Positions 7,930-16,528 of a stretch of DNA of 64,000 nt are shown in pieces. Source of the DNA: Sorangium cellulosum (GTDB lineage Bacteria; Myxococcota_A; Polyangia; Polyangiales; Polyangiaceae); NCBI RefSeq assembly GCF_004135735.1, contig NZ_CP012670.1:4733501-4797500 (forward strand). Reading direction: 5' to 3'. The notes below the pieces were generated by a model. That model was not told the DNA's origin, did not search any database, and saw only the letters and a program-made list of their open reading frames with translations. The position numbers and the translations under genes are program-made. The stretch's first letter is position 1, and every line of letters starts with the position of its first letter.

Positions 7930-9993
7930 ATGGATGTCGTCTCGGCCTGTCCTCTCCGGGTCGCGTCCTGCTTCTGGCAGCCCCAGCCCGGCGCGTGGGC
8001 GCTCACGGTCGTCTGCAAGGCGACCTACACGCTCGCGCCGGGCGAGTCGCCGCTCGCGCAGGAGCAGGACGAGCCCACCACGACGGACGTCTACTGGGAG
8101 GACGACCATCGTTGCAGCCTGTACCTGACGAGCGATCTCGCCCCCTTCAAGCGGCGCGCGGACGTGCTCGTCGTCGGGCACGCTTACGCGCCGGGCCGGC
8201 AGCCCGTCACGTCGCTGGTCGCGCGGCTCGCCGTGGGCGCGATCGACAAGTCGATCGCGGTGCTCGGGGATCGCGTGCTCACCGCGGATCGGACGCCGAC
8301 CGAGCCCGCGCCGTTCGCGAAGATGCCCCTCCGGTGGGAGCGCGCGGCCGGCGGCTCCGGCACGGCGAACCCGGTGGGCATCTCACCGGGCGCGGCGCCC
8401 GACGAGCGCGGGGCGGCGCCCGCGCCCAACCTCCAGCCGGCGGGCTCCCACGTCACGGGCCCCCTCGACGTCATCGAGCCGGCGGGCCTGGGGCCGATCG
8501 CCCCCGACTGGCCGAGCAGGGCGCACTGGCTCGGCTGGCACGCGGCGACGTGGGATCACGAGCGCTGGCACGAGCAGCCGATGCCGCACGACATCGACGC
8601 GAGCTATTTCAACGCGGCCCCGCCGGATCAGCAGCTCGACGAGATCTGCCCCGACGAGCGGATCGTGCTGGAGAACCTGCACCCGATCCACCCGCGGCTG
8701 GTCACGCAGCTCCGGGCCGCGGTGCCGCGCGCCCTCGTGCAGCTGGGCAGCGCGACCGCGCAGGAGCGGAAGCTCCGGTGCGACACGCTGTGCATCGACA
8801 CGGACCGGGGCACCTGCACGCTGACGTGGCGGGCGAACGTCCTCCTGGATCACCCGCAGCAGGCCGGGCAGGTGGTGATCACGCTCGCCGAGGCGGATCG
8901 AGCGCCGGCGTCCGCCGCGCCGGCGAGCGAGCGCGTCACCGACACGCTCCCCACGGGGCTCACCGCGCCGCCGCAGGGGGTGCTCCCGTTCGGGGGCGCG
9001 GCGGCGAGCGCGCCCCCTGCGGCGCCGTCCGCGCCGCCGCCGCACGCGGTGATCCCCTTCTCGACCACGATGGACGTCGCGGCCTTCGCGCCGCAGGCCG
9101 CGGCGCCGCCCCCGGTGCTCCCCTTCTCGACCACGATGGACGTCGCGGCCTTCGCGTCGGAGGCCGCGGCGCCGCACGACGTGCTCCCCTTCTCCTCGAC
9201 CGTGACGGGGCGTCCCACCCCTCCGCCGTCGGCGCCCGAGCTCGCCCCGCCCCACGCGCCGCCGTCGTCTCCGTCGCCGGAGACCGCCCCGCGCGAGCCC
9301 GTGAGCGCGCCGGCGGCCCCCGGGCCCTCGCCGCCTCCCCTCGCGGCGCCCGTCGAGCCGCTTCCCCTCGCGGTCGCGCCACCTCCCCTCACACCCTCGC
9401 CGCCTCCCCTCGCGGCGCCCGTCGAGCCGCCGATGCTCGGTCCGCTGGCGCGGCTCGAGGCGCTCGCCCGCCCCGAGGCGCCGGCCGCGGGCGACCGAGC
9501 GCCCGCGATGCTGCCGGCGCCGCCGGCGACCGCCGAGCTTCTGACCGCCGAGGAGGAGCCCGAGGCGCCGGCGGAGGAGCTCTCCGTCGAGGCGTGCGCG
9601 GCGCTCGACGCCTCGCTTTCGCTGCGCCCGCGCGACAGCGAGCGCATCCTGCGGGAGACCCGGCTGACCGAGCCCGCGTGGGCGCGGCACCGCGCGCGCT
9701 GGGCGGCGGAGATCAAGCGCGAGCTCGGGCGAGGCCGGAGCGGGCTGCTGCGCGCCTACGACGCGGCCTATGTGGCGCAGCTCGAGCGCGAGCGCGGGCC
9801 CATCTCGCCCGATGAGCTCGCGCGGATCACCGTGGCCATGGAGCGCGGCGACCTCGCCGAGGCGCTGCGCGACCTGGGGCTGCCGGGCGAGAGCGCGATC
9901 CGCGTCCAACGCACGTGGATCGGCAGGATCGCCCGCGACGCGGCGCTCGGCGACGCCGTGCGTCAAGCCGTGGCGAGGGCGCGGGCAAGTTGA
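7930..9993 (+). CDS. DUF2169 protein with extended C-terminus (type VI secretion associated)
   Basis: A 687-residue protein whose first ~320 residues are a DUF2169 domain: VVCKATYTLAPGE near 30, then the core region VLVVGHAYAPG near 78. DUF2169 proteins are typically coded beside VgrG/PAAR genes and are thought to help load or fold type VI cargo. The middle is a Pro/Ala-rich linker with repeated PFSTTMDVAAFA motifs (near 375, 397, and a degenerate VLPFSSTV near 420). The last ~150 residues are helical and charged, with alternating acidic and Arg-rich helices, and are not recognised. It is the first gene of the block that continues with VgrG. A palindromic repeat lies between this gene and VgrG. 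Confidence 0.75.
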   Translation: MDVVSACPLRVASCFWQPQPGAWALTVVCKATYTLAPGESPLAQEQDEPTTTDVYWEDDHRCSLYLTSDLAPFKRRADVLVVGHAYAPGRQPVTSLVARLAVGAIDKSIAVLGDRVLTADRTPTEPAPFAKMPLRWERAAGGSGTANPVGISPGAAPDERGAAPAPNLQPAGSHVTGPLDVIEPAGLGPIAPDWPSRAHWLGWHAATWDHERWHEQPMPHDIDASYFNAAPPDQQLDEICPDERIVLENLHPIHPRLVTQLRAAVPRALVQLGSATAQERKLRCDTLCIDTDRGTCTLTWRANVLLDHPQQAGQVVITLAEADRAPASAAPASERVTDTLPTGLTAPPQGVLPFGGAAASAPPAAPSAPPPHAVIPFSTTMDVAAFAPQAAAPPPVLPFSTTMDVAAFASEAAAPHDVLPFSSTVTGRPTPPPSAPELAPPHAPPSSPSPETAPREPVSAPAAPGPSPPPLAAPVEPLPLAVAPPPLTPSPPPLAAPVEPPMLGPLARLEALARPEAPAAGDRAPAMLPAPPATAELLTAEEEPEAPAEELSVEACAALDASLSLRPRDSERILRETRLTEPAWARHRARWAAEIKRELGRGRSGLLRAYDAAYVAQLERERGPISPDELARITVAMERGDLAEALRDLGLPGESAIRVQRTWIGRIARDAALGDAVRQAVARARAS

Positions 9994-10013
9994 GGGGCGC
10001 TCCGCGCCACGGG

Positions 10014-10139
10014 CCGCTCGGTGGTGGGCTCGTCTGGGGTGCTCACCTCCGGGGCTTGTGTTCCTGCGGGCCTTGTTTGTGGCCCGCCTGCACTCCAGCC
10101 CCTCTGGTGAGCACCCCAGACGAGCCCACCACCGAGCGG
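10014..10139. repeat. Large intergenic palindrome, copy 1 of 4
   Basis: Perfect inverted repeat of 34 nt (10014-10047 with 10106-10139) around a 58 nt centre. The centre holds a second perfect stem, GCGGGCC / GGCCCGC, closed by ttgtttgt. The central 58 nt is shared with copies at 30703, 49747 and 54338, while the outer arms are largely different. It lies between the DUF2169 stop and the vgrG start. It may act as a terminator or RNA-processing hairpin, or be a non-autonomous mobile element. Confidence 0.9.
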
Positions 10140-10267
10140 TCCGGAGGTCTCCGCGGCCAACACCGCGCTTGCAGCCGTGGCACGCGCACCTAACATGGAG
10201 CGTCCATCCTTCACGCTTCACGCATCCGCCTGCCCGGCGCCATCCTGCCACCCTGTGAGATGAGGTC

Positions 10268-12598
10268 ATGACCACACCCTCTTCACACCTCCTGTCGGTC
10301 CAGATCGCCTCCGGCGACGCGCTCGACGTGCGGAAGTTCCAGGTCACCGAGCAGATATCGAAGCTGTTCTCGGTGACCCTCCTCGTGCACAGCCCCAATC
10401 CGGACATCGATTTCGATGCGGTCGTCGGGTATCCCGCCTCGTTCACCATGCACTTCGGCGTGGAGGTGCCGGCGTCGCGGACCTGGTCCGGCATCTGCAC
10501 GTCGCTGCAGCAGGTCGCCGTCGAGCCGGACGGCCTGTCGACGTACCAGATCGAGATCGCGCCGCCCCTCTGGTTTCTGACGCAGCGCCGGCGCAACCGC
10601 ATGTTCCAGCGCCTGTCGGAGCTCGAGATCGTGGAGCAGATCCTGGGCGAGTGGAGCGCCCCGTTCGACCGGCGCATCTCGCTCGAGCACAAGAAGCGCA
10701 AGTACCGCGTCCAGTACGGGGAGAGCGATTTCGCCTTCCTCTCGCGGATGCTGGAGGACGCCGGGATCAGCTTCTATTTCGACGCCGCCTCCGGCGACAG
10801 CAAGCTCGTGCTCTGCGACGCGCCGCAGGGCGACGAGGCGCGCCGGCCGATCCGGTTCCTCGACGCGCCGGGGGGCAACGACATCGAGCACGTCACCGCC
10901 GTGCGCATCGGCCGGAGGGTCCGGCCGGGCAAGTACACGCTGCGCGATCAGGACTACCGCAGGCCTCCGGCGTACCGCCTGATGCAGTCGAAGACCGACG
11001 GCACCGCGCCGGAGCAGAACCTCGAGCGGTATCATTACGTGCCCGGCGCGTTCCTGTTCGAGAGCGCGAAGGGGGACGACACGCCGGTCGCCGACGACAA
11101 GGGGAAATACCGCGCCGAGGAGCGCGCCGGCGCGGAGATGGCCCAGAGGCGGCTCGCCGCCAAGCGCGCGACGGCCAGGACGGTCGAGTTCGCGACGAAC
11201 TGCCATGATCTGGCGCCGGGCATGGTCGTCACCTTCCTCGATCACCCGAAGAGCGAGGTCGCGCCCGGCAAGAAGCTCCTCGTCACGTCGGCGGAGCTCT
11301 CCGGCACGTACGGCGGGGAGTGGACCCACGCCTGCCGGGCGGTCAGCGCGGAGGTGCCCTATCACCCCCCGCTCTCCACGACCAAGCCCAAGACACAGGG
11401 CATCGAGACGGCCACCGTCGTCGGGCCGCCGGGCGAGACGATCCACGTGGACGAGTTCGGGCGCGTGCGCGTCCTGTTCCACTGGGATCTGGAGGGCAAG
11501 GGGGACGACGACTCGTCGTGCTGGATCCCGGTCTCCCAGACGGGGGCGGGCGGCGGCTTCGGCCACATGAACATCCCGCGCGTGGGCCAGGAGGTGATCG
11601 TCGACTTCCTGGGCGGCGACCCGGACAGGCCGGTGGTGGTGGGCCGCGTCTACACGAACCTGCAGAAGGTGCCTTATTCGCTGCCCGCGCAGAAGACCCA
11701 GAGCGGGTGGCGGACCCAGACGATCGGCGGGTCGGGGTACAACGAGATCATGTTCGACGACGCGCCGGGCAGCGAGCTCATGCGCGTCCAGGCCGAGCGC
11801 GACGCGACGATCCTGGTCAAGCACGACGAGTCCGTGACCATCTGCAACGATCGGACGACGACCGTCGGGAACAACGACTCTCTCACGGTCGGCAACGACC
11901 GCACGCACACGGTCGGCAACAACGAGTCCATCCAGATCGGCAACAACCAGACGGTCGTCATCGGCGTCAATCAGTCGATCACGGTCGGCGCGGACCAGAC
12001 CATCACGCTCCCGGCCGGCAACCAGACGGAGACCATCACCGGCGACCGGACCTTCACGCTCACCGGCGATCTCACGGAGACGATCGTCGGCGACAGCACG
12101 CTGACGCAGACCGGCACCCAGACCGAGGTGGTGAAGGGGGACTCGTCGCGCACGCAGACGGGCAATCACACGGTCACGCTGAAGGGCGATCGCACGCACA
12201 TCCAGGCCGGCAGCCAGACCGAGCTGCAGGCGGGGGCCCAGACCTCTCTCCTGCTCGGCGACCGGACGGAGGTGCAGATCGGCGGCCGCAAGGACTTCCA
12301 GCTCGGCAGCCGGCTCGACGTCCAGCTCGGCGGCACGACCCGCGTCCAGATCGGCACGCTGAGCGACTCCGTCATCGGCGCGCGCACCACGGGGACGAGC
12401 GCCGACTCGACCGAGGACGTCGGCGCGGCCAAGACCGTCACCGCCGGCACGTGGACCGTGAACACCGGCGCGGCCAAGGTCGACGGCGGGGCGTCGTTCG
12501 AGGCGAAGGGCGCCGCGGTCAAGGTGACCGGCGGCTCCATCAACATCGAGGCGAGCGGCGAGACCGTCATCAAAGGCAGCATCATCCGCCTCAACTGA
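10268..12598 (+). CDS. vgrG: VgrG type VI secretion spike protein
   Basis: Trimeric spike-tip protein of the type VI secretion machine, 776 residues. The N-terminal ~390 residues form the gp27-like base, the OB-fold/gp5 region follows near 390-490 (with IHVDEFGRVRVLFHWD), and a long beta-helical needle follows, rich in TVGN and IQIGN-type repeats from about 520 to 740. It ends in VIKGSIIRLN, as VgrG proteins usually do. The needle is longer than in the minimal family. There is no obvious C-terminal toxin, so cargo is probably delivered by partner proteins: a spike-like small protein, two DUF2169 proteins and a PAAR-like candidate follow. ATG 10268 has gatgagg just upstream. Confidence 0.93.
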   Translation: MTTPSSHLLSVQIASGDALDVRKFQVTEQISKLFSVTLLVHSPNPDIDFDAVVGYPASFTMHFGVEVPASRTWSGICTSLQQVAVEPDGLSTYQIEIAPPLWFLTQRRRNRMFQRLSELEIVEQILGEWSAPFDRRISLEHKKRKYRVQYGESDFAFLSRMLEDAGISFYFDAASGDSKLVLCDAPQGDEARRPIRFLDAPGGNDIEHVTAVRIGRRVRPGKYTLRDQDYRRPPAYRLMQSKTDGTAPEQNLERYHYVPGAFLFESAKGDDTPVADDKGKYRAEERAGAEMAQRRLAAKRATARTVEFATNCHDLAPGMVVTFLDHPKSEVAPGKKLLVTSAELSGTYGGEWTHACRAVSAEVPYHPPLSTTKPKTQGIETATVVGPPGETIHVDEFGRVRVLFHWDLEGKGDDDSSCWIPVSQTGAGGGFGHMNIPRVGQEVIVDFLGGDPDRPVVVGRVYTNLQKVPYSLPAQKTQSGWRTQTIGGSGYNEIMFDDAPGSELMRVQAERDATILVKHDESVTICNDRTTTVGNNDSLTVGNDRTHTVGNNESIQIGNNQTVVIGVNQSITVGADQTITLPAGNQTETITGDRTFTLTGDLTETIVGDSTLTQTGTQTEVVKGDSSRTQTGNHTVTLKGDRTHIQAGSQTELQAGAQTSLLLGDRTEVQIGGRKDFQLGSRLDVQLGGTTRVQIGTLSDSVIGARTTGTSADSTEDVGAAKTVTAGTWTVNTGAAKVDGGASFEAKGAAVKVTGGSINIEASGETVIKGSIIRLN

Positions 12599-12625
12599 GA
12601 GCAGCCGAGCCCCGCGAGGACCTTG

Positions 12626-13069
12626 ATGAGCGCTCACGATCCCGAAGGCATCTCCCCCCCCGACGCCGCGCCCGAGGGGGGCGCCGCGCCCCACACCATC
12701 GCCCTCGCGCACGGCCACTCGCTGGTGGTCGAGGGGGGCCACGGGCGCAACCACCTCCACCTCGTGGACGCGAGCGGCGCCGCGCACCTGGAGATCTCCA
12801 TCGGCCCGGAGGGCATCCGCCTCGCGGTGCGCGGGGCCGACCTCTCGCTGGCGACGACGGGGGCGCTCGCGATCGAGGCCGAGAGCCTGGCGCTCCACGG
12901 CAGGAACGGCGTCTCCCTCACGACGGACGGCGACGCGCGCGTCCAGGCCGCTGGCCGCCTCGAGACCGTCGGGCACAGCCAGCACATCCGCTCGGCGCGC
13001 GGCGACGTGCGCATCCAGGCCAACGACGACGTGCGGGTCGAGGGCGAGCGCATCCGGCTGGGCTCCTGA
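12626..13069 (+). CDS. Small VgrG-spike-like beta-repeat protein
   Basis: A 147-residue protein coded 27 nt after vgrG. It alternates hydrophobic and polar residues in short beta-strand units (LAVRGADLSLAT, DVRIQANDDVRVEGERIRLG), and its end resembles the last turns of VgrG needles. It lacks the gp27 and gp5 parts. It may extend or cap the spike, or act as a separate tip adaptor; no family was recognised. ATG 12626 is preferred over TTG 12623 because gcgagga lies 5 nt upstream. Confidence 0.6.
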   Translation: MSAHDPEGISPPDAAPEGGAAPHTIALAHGHSLVVEGGHGRNHLHLVDASGAAHLEISIGPEGIRLAVRGADLSLATTGALAIEAESLALHGRNGVSLTTDGDARVQAAGRLETVGHSQHIRSARGDVRIQANDDVRVEGERIRLGS

Positions 13070-13084
13070 GCGGATCGCGAGGAC

Positions 13085-14074
13085 ATGGAGCTCGAGAACC
13101 ACACCCGCTTCCCCGCGCGGCTGTTCCGCACGGCCATCGACGACGACCGCATCGCGGCGTCGCTCGTCACCAAGATCACCTACGACCTCCGCGGGACCGA
13201 GCTCGTGCCCAGCGAGGCGCAGCCGTGGCGGATCTCGGCCGAGCCGTGGGAGAGCGAGCACGGCGTCATCGACACCGATCAGCTCTTTTACCGCGGCGGG
13301 GTCGACCTCTTCCTCTTCGGCCATGCGCGCCCCGACGCGCCCGGCGCGCGGCGGCTCACCCTGTCGATCCTCGTGGGCCGCGCGTGGAAGCGGGAGATCG
13401 AGGTCTTCGGCGTACGGGTGTGGCGAAAGGGCGTGTCGGGGCTCTCTCCGACGTCCCCGCTGCCGATCGAGGCGATCCCCCTGACGCTGGCCCACGCCTT
13501 CGGCGGCAAGGACACCTGGGACGGGCTGGACGTCCCGTATCCGCTCAACCCGGACGGGGTGGGCTGCTACCTCTCGCAGCAGAGCGCGGAGGACAGGCCG
13601 CTCCCCAACCTGGAGGAGCCCGATCAGCTCATCTCGTCCTGGGACGACAGGCCGCTCCCGGCGGGCGTGGGCCCCTGCCCTCCCGCGAGCGGCCTCCGTC
13701 TCGCGCGCCTCGCCGGCCCGTCGCTCCGCGCGCACGCGGCGGGCAAGCCCGACCCCGGGGCCGCGGGGCCGCCCATCCAGTTCGACGCGACCTTCTTCAA
13801 CGCGGCCCATCCGCGCATGATCGTGCCCTCCATCGAGCCGGGCACGCGCATCGCCGTGAGCGGCGTGACCGGCGGCGCGCCGCTCGTCATCGACCTCCCG
13901 GAGGCCTGCCCGCGCGCCCGCGTCCGCTTCGAGGACGAGGTGGACGAGCGCCCGCTCGCCATCGACCAGGTCGGCGTCGAGGCGGACCGGGGGCGTGTCT
14001 TCGTCAGCTATCGGTTCCCTTTCCGGTACGTCGTGGTCCCGGAGCAGATCAGGGAAGCCCATCTCTTCCTTTGA
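13085..14074 (+). CDS. DUF2169 protein (type VI secretion associated)
   Basis: A 329-residue DUF2169 protein: the N-terminus has LVTKITYDLRGTEL near 25, then DLFLFGHARPD near 70, and a C-terminal part with VPSIEPGTRIAVSGV. It is about the length of a single-domain family member. It lies between the small spike protein and the PAAR-like gene, 15 nt and 9 nt from its neighbours, so one transcript is likely. A role in loading the neighbouring cargo onto VgrG is inferred from context. Confidence 0.75.
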   Translation: MELENHTRFPARLFRTAIDDDRIAASLVTKITYDLRGTELVPSEAQPWRISAEPWESEHGVIDTDQLFYRGGVDLFLFGHARPDAPGARRLTLSILVGRAWKREIEVFGVRVWRKGVSGLSPTSPLPIEAIPLTLAHAFGGKDTWDGLDVPYPLNPDGVGCYLSQQSAEDRPLPNLEEPDQLISSWDDRPLPAGVGPCPPASGLRLARLAGPSLRAHAAGKPDPGAAGPPIQFDATFFNAAHPRMIVPSIEPGTRIAVSGVTGGAPLVIDLPEACPRARVRFEDEVDERPLAIDQVGVEADRGRVFVSYRFPFRYVVVPEQIREAHLFL

Positions 14075-14083
14075 GGCCGATCC

Positions 14084-15097
14084 ATGTACTGCAACGTCCT
14101 CGTCCACGTGAACCCGATGTTCGGCGTCGACCCGCACACGGCGCTCCCGCCGCCGGTCGGCCTGCCGGTGATCCCGATGCTCCCTCACATCACGTTCGGG
14201 ATGAACCACTGGGCCATCTGGGGCTTCGCGACGGCGAAGGACAGCGCCACGGTGCTGTGCGACGGCAACAAGACGATGCAGCGGGGGACGGACATCGGCT
14301 TCTTCGTCATCCACGTCCCGATCCCGCTCATCCCTCACTTCCTGCTCCCCATCTGGAACACGCTCACCGGGTCCAAGTCGGAGTTCGGGGTCAACGCCGT
14401 GCTCGTCGAGGACGCGCCTGTCGCGGTGGCGGTCGCCAAGATCGTCAACCTCAACCTCAACTGCTTCGGGTACACGTCACCGGTGCCGGGCGTGGGCGTC
14501 GTGGTCACGTGGACCAGCGTGCAGGCGAGCATGACGCTGGCGGACTTCCTCGCGGGGCTCGCCGCGGCGCTCATCGACTGGGCGCTGCAGGCCCTCGTGA
14601 ACAAGCTCACGTCGACCAAGCTGTTCGGCAAGGGGATCGACCGGCTCACGGCCCCGCTGTGGCGCCGCATCGCGCCCGGGCTCGTCGAGCGCCTGCCGAC
14701 GGCCACGCTGCTCACCTCGGCCCTCCATGCCCGGGGGTGGAACCGGTACGCCGCCTATTTCGCGGGGAACCTCCCCGCCGCGGCCATCAGCATCCTCGGG
14801 CACGGCTCGCCGATCGGGTACTCGGCCCCCTGGACGCTGGGCGGCGGCCTCAACCTCGGTGAGACCTCGTATTTCGATCCGACCGGGTGGGCGCACGGCG
14901 CGGTGTACGAGTACTTCAACAGCAGCTCGGTCCCCGAGTATCCGTCGTCGCCGGCCGGGCCCACGCCTGCGCCGGCGCCCACGCCGACCCCCGGGCCCAC
15001 GCCGACCCCCTCGGCGACGCCCGCGCCCACGCCGACCCCCGCGCCCACGCCGGCGCCGACCCCCGGGCCTGCGCCCACGCCCACAGGCACGCGATGA
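14084..15097 (+). CDS. PAAR-like candidate with Pro/Thr-repeat tail (possible type VI cargo)
   Basis: A 337-residue protein of unassigned family. The first ~130 residues are rich in Gly, Pro and small hydrophobics with VNPMFGVDPHTALPPP near 9 and NHWAIWGFATAKDSATVLCD near 46, a composition reminiscent of PAAR-like (DUF4150-type) tip proteins. Residues 140-280 are a separate, partly hydrophobic region that could be an effector. Residues 283-337 are a Pro/Thr/Ala repeat tail. Its stop overlaps the next DUF2169 start (ATGA at 15094), and a DUF2169 gene sits on each side, which is how adaptor-bound cargo is often coded. The PAAR-like reading is an inference. Confidence 0.45.
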   Translation: MYCNVLVHVNPMFGVDPHTALPPPVGLPVIPMLPHITFGMNHWAIWGFATAKDSATVLCDGNKTMQRGTDIGFFVIHVPIPLIPHFLLPIWNTLTGSKSEFGVNAVLVEDAPVAVAVAKIVNLNLNCFGYTSPVPGVGVVVTWTSVQASMTLADFLAGLAAALIDWALQALVNKLTSTKLFGKGIDRLTAPLWRRIAPGLVERLPTATLLTSALHARGWNRYAAYFAGNLPAAAISILGHGSPIGYSAPWTLGGGLNLGETSYFDPTGWAHGAVYEYFNSSSVPEYPSSPAGPTPAPAPTPTPGPTPTPSATPAPTPTPAPTPAPTPGPAPTPTGTR

Positions 15098-16260
15098 ACG
15101 AGCAGCACTCCACCCCGGGTCCCACGGCGCGCCAGCTCTCGGCGAAGGCCCCTCAAGGCGAGCCGATCCTCTCCGTGGTCTGCAAGCGGACGTACCTCGT
15201 CGACGATCGCGGCCGCCTGTCGCGCGCGCCCGAGCAGATCCCCCTGTTCGACGATCTCATCGTCGCGCCGGACGCGCCCGCGGTGCTCGTGCACGACACG
15301 GACCTCGTCGCCTGGAAGCCGCTCACGGACGTGCTGGTGCTGGGGCACGCGTACGCGCCCGGCGGCGCCGCCTCGTCGGTCCTGACGGCGGTGCGCATCG
15401 GGGAGCGCTCGAAGCAGGTGCTCGCCCTCGGCGACCGGCGGGCCTCGCTGTCGCCCACGGGGCACCTGCTGTTCTCGGATCCGGCGCCGTTCGAGCGCAT
15501 GCCGCTCGGCCACGATCGGGCGTACGGCGGCATCGACGCCGTGGCCGAGGCGCGGCTCGGCGATCCCGCGGCGCCGATCAAGGCGTGCATGCCGCGCGAG
15601 GCGCAGGGCCCTGGCGCCAGCGAGTACAGCTATCCGCGCAACTTCGCGGGAAAGGGCTACCTCATCGAGGCCACGCCGGACGCGGTGGAGGCCCTCGAGC
15701 TCCCGAACCTGGAGGACCCCGAGGACCGGCTCACGCCCGAGCGCCTCGTCGTGGGCAGCACCCGGGCGTGGCCCAGGATGCCGCTCCCGGCGTCGTACGG
15801 GGCGCTGGACTATGGATGGTTCCCTCGCCTCGCGTACATGGGGGTCGTGCCGCTCCACGATCAGGAAGATGCCGTGTTCCAGGAGGTGCGGCGTGGCCTC
15901 GCCCCCGCGTCCGTCCTGAAGGAGACCTTCCTCGACCCGGACCACGACGTCGACTTCCGCATCACGTGCTGCGGATCTCTGGGGCTTCAGCTCCCGTACC
16001 TCTCGGGCGGCGAGGAGATCGTGCTCTACAACCTGCACCCGCGGCACCCGAAATGGGAGATCCGGCTCCCGGGCGAGCGGCCGGAGATCTCCACGGACGG
16101 CCGCAACGGCAAGCTGAACAGGACCGATCCGGTCATCCATACGCTCACGATCGAGCCCGATCACGATCGGGTCACCGTGGTGTGGCGGGGCGCGGCCAGG
16201 GCGCTCCGGCCGTACATGCCGGCGGAGCTGGCGACGATGCCGCTCCGCGTGGCGTGGTGA
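15094..16260 (+). CDS. DUF2169 protein (type VI secretion associated)
   Basis: Third DUF2169 protein of the block, 388 residues. It shows ILSVVCKRTYLVDDRG near 22 and VLVLGHAYAPGG near 76, almost the same phrases as the first DUF2169 protein (7930). The C-terminus has LYNLHPRHPKWEIRLPGERP near 310. The ATG at 15094 overlaps the stop of the PAAR-like gene by 4 nt, so the two are translationally coupled; the frame is open further upstream but that would lie inside the neighbour. A chaperone or adaptor role for the coupled protein is likely. Confidence 0.78.
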   Translation: MNEQHSTPGPTARQLSAKAPQGEPILSVVCKRTYLVDDRGRLSRAPEQIPLFDDLIVAPDAPAVLVHDTDLVAWKPLTDVLVLGHAYAPGGAASSVLTAVRIGERSKQVLALGDRRASLSPTGHLLFSDPAPFERMPLGHDRAYGGIDAVAEARLGDPAAPIKACMPREAQGPGASEYSYPRNFAGKGYLIEATPDAVEALELPNLEDPEDRLTPERLVVGSTRAWPRMPLPASYGALDYGWFPRLAYMGVVPLHDQEDAVFQEVRRGLAPASVLKETFLDPDHDVDFRITCCGSLGLQLPYLSGGEEIVLYNLHPRHPKWEIRLPGERPEISTDGRNGKLNRTDPVIHTLTIEPDHDRVTVVWRGAARALRPYMPAELATMPLRVAW

Positions 16261-16263
16261 GCG

Positions 16264-16340
16264 CCGGCGCGCGAGCGCCGAGGATCCGCTCGTAACGTAC
16301 GCCTCCCGCGTCGAGGAGGGCGCGATCGTCGCGTGCGAGC
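16264..16340 (+). pseudogene. Fragment of an rlmN-like gene
   Basis: This 77 nt stretch resembles rlmN at 17768-17843. The first 24 nt (16265-16288) are identical to 17769-17792, and similarity continues in frame: it reads RRASAEDPLVTYASRVEEG against RRASAEDPFVKYAFRLDDG in the intact gene. No radical-SAM motif and no open gene follow. It is therefore a decayed partial copy, in the same orientation, 1.2 kb upstream of the real gene. Confidence 0.65.
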
Positions 16341-16452
16341 CCGCAGCCGGCGCCTCCCCGCGGCGAAGAGTGCGCGGAGGAGCCCCGGGAGGCGCGGCCC
16401 GGGCGCTGGCGGATGCGGGGCGCCCTGGAAAACGTGTCCACGCTTACATTTA

Positions 16453-16528
16453 TGCATGCGAAATGACACTACGTGTGTACCGACGTTTACAGATCTGCAT
16501 GCGAAATGACACTACGTGTGTACCGACG
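16453..16528. repeat. Two direct copies of a 33-nt sequence, IS-end-like
   Basis: Copies at 16453-16485 and 16496-16528, period 43, each starting TGCATGCGAAATGACACTAC. They are much less GC-rich than the surroundings. On the minus strand each reads ...TGTCATTTCGCATGCA, and repeated blocks of this kind next to one end are known for IS21-family elements. No transposase gene is present, so this would be an orphan end. Assignment is tentative. Confidence 0.5.

Noticed and set aside
10283-14338. Very long minus-strand open frame (1351 codons) opposite vgrG and the following genes.
   Set aside because: Shadow frame of GC-rich coding DNA; it runs through several clear plus-strand families and has no domain of its own.
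16453-16528. Two 33-nt repeats as a short CRISPR array.
   Set aside because: Only two copies with a 10-nt spacer and no cas genes.
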